Shown piece by piece: positions 61,001 to 64,000 of a stretch of 64,000 nt of DNA. The stretch is from Flavobacterium collinsii. GTDB lineage: Bacteria > Bacteroidota > Bacteroidia > Flavobacteriales > Flavobacteriaceae. The first letter of the stretch is position 1; the number at the start of each line of letters is the position of its first letter. The position numbers were made by a program, and so were the translations under genes. The notes under the pieces were generated by a model. That model did no database searches, was not told the origin of the DNA, and was given only the letters and a program-made list of their open reading frames with translations. The stretch spans positions 1-64,000 of the forward strand of contig NZ_CADCST010000107.1 in assembly GCF_902804485.1 (NCBI RefSeq), given 5' to 3'.

Positions 61001-62404
61001 ATGAGTTCATTTGACGTAGTCATTATAGGTTCAGGTCCTGGCGGATATGTATCAGCAATTCGTTGCGCACAATTAGGTTTTAAAACTGCAATTGTAGAAA
61101 AGTATAACTCTTTGGGCGGAACTTGCCTTAACGTAGGTTGTATTCCTTCAAAAGCATTATTATCGTCTTCTCATCATTATGCAGAAATTGCACATTTTGC
61201 AGATCACGGAATCGAGGTTTCTGGAGATGTAAAAATCAATTTAGAGAAAATGATCGCGCGCAAACAAGCCGTTGTAGATCAAACCGTAGGTGGAATCAAC
61301 TACTTAATGGATAAAAATAAAATTACTGTTTTTAATGGTTTAGGTTCTTTCGTAGATGCAACACACATTGCTGTAGCTAAAGCTGACGGAACTTCTGAAA
61401 CTATTGAAGCTAAATATACTGTAATCGCTACAGGATCAAAACCATCTTCTTTGCCTTTTATTAAAATTGATAAAGAAAGAATCATCACTTCTACTGAGGC
61501 TTTGGCTTTAAAAGAAGTTCCAAAACACCTTGTAATTATTGGTGGTGGAGTAATCGGAATCGAGCTTGGACAGGTTTATCTTCGTTTAGGAGCTCAGGTT
61601 TCTGTAGTTGAATTCATGGACAGAATCATTCCTGGAATGGATAGTGCTTTGTCTAAAGAATTGACTAAAGTATTGAAAAAACAAGGAATGAAATTTTACG
61701 TTTCTCACAAAGTAAAATCAGTAGAAAGAAATGGTGACGCTGTTGTTGTTCAGGCTGAGAATGCAAAAGGAGAAACGATTACTTTAGAAGGAGATTATTC
61801 ATTAGTTTCTGTAGGTCGTCGTCCGTATACAGACGGATTGAACGCTGACAAAGCAGGAGTTAAAATCTCTGACAGAGGACAGGTAGAAGTAAACGATCAT
61901 TTACAAACTAATGTTCCAAACATCTACGCTATTGGTGACGTTGTTCGTGGAGCAATGTTGGCACACAAAGCTGAAGAAGAAGGAACTATGGTTGCTGAAA
62001 TTTTAGCGGGTCAAAAACCACATATCGATTATAACTTAATTCCTGGTGTTGTATACACCTGGCCGGAAGTTGCTGCTGTAGGACAAACTGAAGAGCAGGT
62101 AAAAGCTTCGGGAACAGAATATAAAGTAGGAAGCTTCCCTTTCAAAGCGTTAGGACGTGCAAGAGCGAGTGGAGATCTTGACGGTTTTGTAAAAATTATT
62201 GCTGATGCTAAGACTGATGAGGTTTTAGGTGTTCACATGATTGGAGCTCGTACTGCAGATTTAATTGCTGAGGCAGTTACTGCAATGGAATTTAAAGCTT
62301 CTGCTGAAGATATCTCAAGAATGAGTCACGCACACCCAACTTTTGCTGAAGCAGTAAAAGAAGCGGCTTTGGCAGCTACAGACAACAGAGCGTTACACGT
62401 ATAA
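61001..62404 (+). CDS. lpd: Dihydrolipoyl dehydrogenase
   Basis: A 467-residue flavoprotein, the E3 part of the 2-oxoacid dehydrogenase and glycine cleavage complexes, which reoxidises dihydrolipoamide with NAD. GSGPGGYVSAI is the FAD loop, GGTCLNVGCIPSK holds the redox pair C42/C47, IIGGGVIGIELG is the NAD loop, and the C-terminal SHAHPTFAEAVKEA gives the catalytic His/Glu (about 445/450). Length and motifs are standard. A strong terminator follows. Confidence 0.96.
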   Translation: MSSFDVVIIGSGPGGYVSAIRCAQLGFKTAIVEKYNSLGGTCLNVGCIPSKALLSSSHHYAEIAHFADHGIEVSGDVKINLEKMIARKQAVVDQTVGGINYLMDKNKITVFNGLGSFVDATHIAVAKADGTSETIEAKYTVIATGSKPSSLPFIKIDKERIITSTEALALKEVPKHLVIIGGGVIGIELGQVYLRLGAQVSVVEFMDRIIPGMDSALSKELTKVLKKQGMKFYVSHKVKSVERNGDAVVVQAENAKGETITLEGDYSLVSVGRRPYTDGLNADKAGVKISDRGQVEVNDHLQTNVPNIYAIGDVVRGAMLAHKAEEEGTMVAEILAGQKPHIDYNLIPGVVYTWPEVAAVGQTEEQVKASGTEYKVGSFPFKALGRARASGDLDGFVKIIADAKTDEVLGVHMIGARTADLIAEAVTAMEFKASAEDISRMSHAHPTFAEAVKEAALAATDNRALHV

Positions 62405-62426
62405 TAACTAAGTGAAATTATATTTT

Positions 62427-62458
62427 AAAAACCATCAGAAACTTCTGATGGTTTTTTT
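62427..62458 (+). terminator. Terminator between lpd and the secreted orphan
   Basis: ACCATCAGAA, an AC loop, TTCTGATGGT and seven T; A runs on the other side make it bidirectional for the convergent gene at 62457. Confidence 0.85.
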
Positions 62459-63110
62459 ATTGCTTAATTACAGTAAAAGTATAATAGGTTTCTTTATTCT
62501 TTAAATACATACCGTAAGTTCCATTCTCTTCTTTGTATAAATGGTACAAATATTTGTCGCCTTTGATGCTTAAATTTTTTCGTGCCAGATTGTTACTTTC
62601 AATAAATTCCAGTTCAAATCCGCAATTTCCTTTTTTTCTGTAATGCAATTTTGAAAACGTATTATCTGCAAATTTTTCTATCCATAGATTATCGATTAAA
62701 GTTACCTCTACTTTCGCACCTCCATGTTCCAAATAATAATATTTTGAAGATTCATCAAAACGATTACACTCTTCTTTGGATATTTCATCAAGAGGCTTCT
62801 CATTCTGCATCGACCAGCTACTTTTTTCAGATTCATTTGGAAAAAGTGCCACAAATTCGTTACAGTTTTTATGTAATCTGTAGAACAACTGTTCAAATGC
62901 TCTTCTTTGTGCGATACTGTCTTCAAATTTTGCCAGATATGGAGCTATGTGGGCGTTATTGATTGTATTAATTCTGATTTCGTTGTCCAGCACTTTGTTT
63001 TGAACTAATGATTTACAGATTTCAGTGGTTAGAGAATCTACAGATTTTATAGATTGTGATCTCGAAAAATTAATACAGAGTAATAAAATGAACAGTAAGT
63101 TTTTTTTCAT
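62457..63110 (-). CDS. Secreted protein of unknown function
   Basis: A 217-residue protein with a clear signal peptide (KKNLLFILLLCINFSRSQS). The mature part is helical at first, then beta-rich (HGGAKVEVTLIDNLWIEKFADNTFSKLHYRKKGNCGFELEFIES). No family recognised; such proteins are common in Flavobacteriaceae periplasm. A -7 box (TATATTTG on the minus strand, 63130-63137) supports the start. Confidence 0.65.
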   Translation of the reverse strand: MKKNLLFILLLCINFSRSQSIKSVDSLTTEICKSLVQNKVLDNEIRINTINNAHIAPYLAKFEDSIAQRRAFEQLFYRLHKNCNEFVALFPNESEKSSWSMQNEKPLDEISKEECNRFDESSKYYYLEHGGAKVEVTLIDNLWIEKFADNTFSKLHYRKKGNCGFELEFIESNNLARKNLSIKGDKYLYHLYKEENGTYGMYLKNKETYYTFTVIKQ

Positions 63111-63706
63111 TTAAAAGACAAATTTTAATCAAATATAATTGTTTAGTAAAAGTATTTATAGAATTGAGTTTTATTCTTTTAACATTTGCATCCAAAAAAG
63201 AAAAAGTTCAGGAAAAATTTTGTAAATTAGAGGTAGAATTCTATCGTTGTGTTTAGTGAGATGAAATGATTAATGATTTGAAAAACAGGTGTGTAGTTTC
63301 GTTTTTATACAGAGTGAGGAATTACGGACATACTTTATTTCTGAAGCTCAAAAAAAAGTCAAAAATACTAATTTTGATCAAACCTAAATATTTAGTAAAA
63401 TAGTCTGAAATTGTTGGATTAGATTATAAATGTAATAGGGATTTTAAACAACGTAACTACCAGGTATTCTTTAAATGCTAATGATAGATAGAAGGTTAAT
63501 AACAGGGGCTATAATGTCACAAAAGACAAGTGGGAGGAAAGCATCGGGAAAAGCCAGGTTTGTCAAAAAGGACAATGTTGGTATGCTTAAGGTTCCATTT
63601 TTTGGTCCTTTTTATTTCAGTTAAAATAGAATTGCAATTGATTCGACATTACAAGGTGTATTGGTTGTAGTTTAGTAAACAATGTGTGGATACTTTTAAA
63701 ATAACG
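63111..63706. other. Intergenic region without supported gene
   Basis: A 36-codon frame (63513-63623, MSQKTSGRKASGKARFVKKD at its start) is basic and could encode a small peptide, but has no supporting signal. The remainder shows nothing that I can name. Confidence 0.4.
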
Positions 63707-63733
63707 AACCCGACAGGTCATTGCTTGTCGGGT
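63707..63733 (-). terminator. Terminator of the DoxX-like gene
   Basis: AACCCGACA and TGTCGGGTT stem with T-rich tails, 27 bases past the stop at 63760. Confidence 0.7.
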
Positions 63734-63759
63734 TTATTTTTAGGTGTGGTGAAAATAAA

Positions 63760-64000
63760 TTATTTGGTGAAAACACTTTTGTAATTATCCCAATATCTGT
63801 AGATTAAAAATAAATTGGCAAGGAATAGCAATACTGCAAGCGGCAAGCCTTGAGGAGCCAGAAAATAATTAATGAACAAAATGTTTACCGTAATTGGTAG
63901 GATCAGTATATTGGCCAATGTTACGTAACGCCCCGTTACAAAAGCAATTCCGCAAAGAAGCTCGATTGATTTTGCTAAAGGCAATAAATAAGTTGAGGCA
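63760..64000 (-). CDS. DoxX-family membrane protein, 5' end beyond the window
   Basis: The frame is open to the right edge, so only the C-terminal about 79 residues are seen. Three membrane helices (SIELLCGIAFVTGRYVTLANILILPITVNILFINYFL, then LPLAVLLFLANLFLIYRYWDNY) match the end of DoxX-type proteins. These small four-helix membrane proteins are linked to redox processes in some bacteria; the role here is unknown. Confidence 0.7.
   Translation of the reverse strand, partial: ASTYLLPLAKSIELLCGIAFVTGRYVTLANILILPITVNILFINYFLAPQGLPLAVLLFLANLFLIYRYWDNYKSVFTK

Noticed and set aside
63513..63623. 36-codon basic frame
   Set aside because: No promoter, no homology known to me and short length; mentioned only in the intergenic entry.

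Overview
The window looks like chromosome from a member of the Flavobacteriaceae, most probably Flavobacterium or a close relative. The reasons are an AT-rich base composition, many -7 boxes of the Bacteroidota type TAnnTTTG (often with an upstream TTG), few Shine-Dalgarno sequences, a SusC/SusD pair, a peroxiredoxin-thioredoxin-DUF6952 cluster, an IntDOT-like tyrosine recombinase, and intergenic spaces full of short inverted-repeat elements. The identification rests on sequence reading alone.

Positions 1 to about 15.7 kb are accessory DNA. I read them as the right part of an integrated island ending at the 3' end of a tRNA-Ser(UGA) gene (15775-15862), with a tyrosine integrase (14291-15514) beside it and the left end outside the window. 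The island carries: (i) a tight seven-gene operon (467-9156) that I assign to the GAP1/double-GTPase class of predicted conflict systems: GASH-domain protein, two TRAFAC-type GTPases, GAP1-like protein, an unrecognised protein with a possible effector-associated domain, an EAD1-trypsin fusion, and a DRGH nuclease; (ii) a zeta-toxin pair flanked by 19-bp direct repeats; (iii) a split HipA kinase module of HipBST type behind three regularly spaced operators; and (iv) non-coding stretches holding a family of 23-bp palindromes.

From 15.7 to 42 kb the genes are mostly on the minus strand and core-like: thioesterase, RibBA with a degenerate cyclohydrolase half, LptF/G-type permease, LolA, FtsK, diacylglycerol kinase, thiol peroxidase, DUF6952, thioredoxin and peroxiredoxin. 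An eleven-gene cluster (25.3-40.9 kb) follows, with a divergent DeoR-type regulator (41.2 kb). Its contents (SusC, SusD, MurQ, SSS transporter, AnmK, NagX-like protein, GHL10 hydrolase, AmpG-like permease, GH3 hexosaminidase, GNAT and TPR proteins) suggest a locus for taking up and recycling peptidoglycan glycans.

From 42 to 48 kb lies a variable patch of small orphan genes, some immunity-like, among three copies of a 110-bp REPIN-like element. From 48 to 64 kb are a large FAD/Fe-S oxidoreductase, an APC permease, a DUF695 protein, a methionine gamma-lyase-type enzyme with a divergent Lrp regulator, a RelB/ParE-like pair, an SseB-TPR protein, dihydrolipoyl dehydrogenase, a secreted orphan and a DoxX-like gene cut by the window edge. 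At least eight families of intergenic inverted repeats occur, several in two or more copies.
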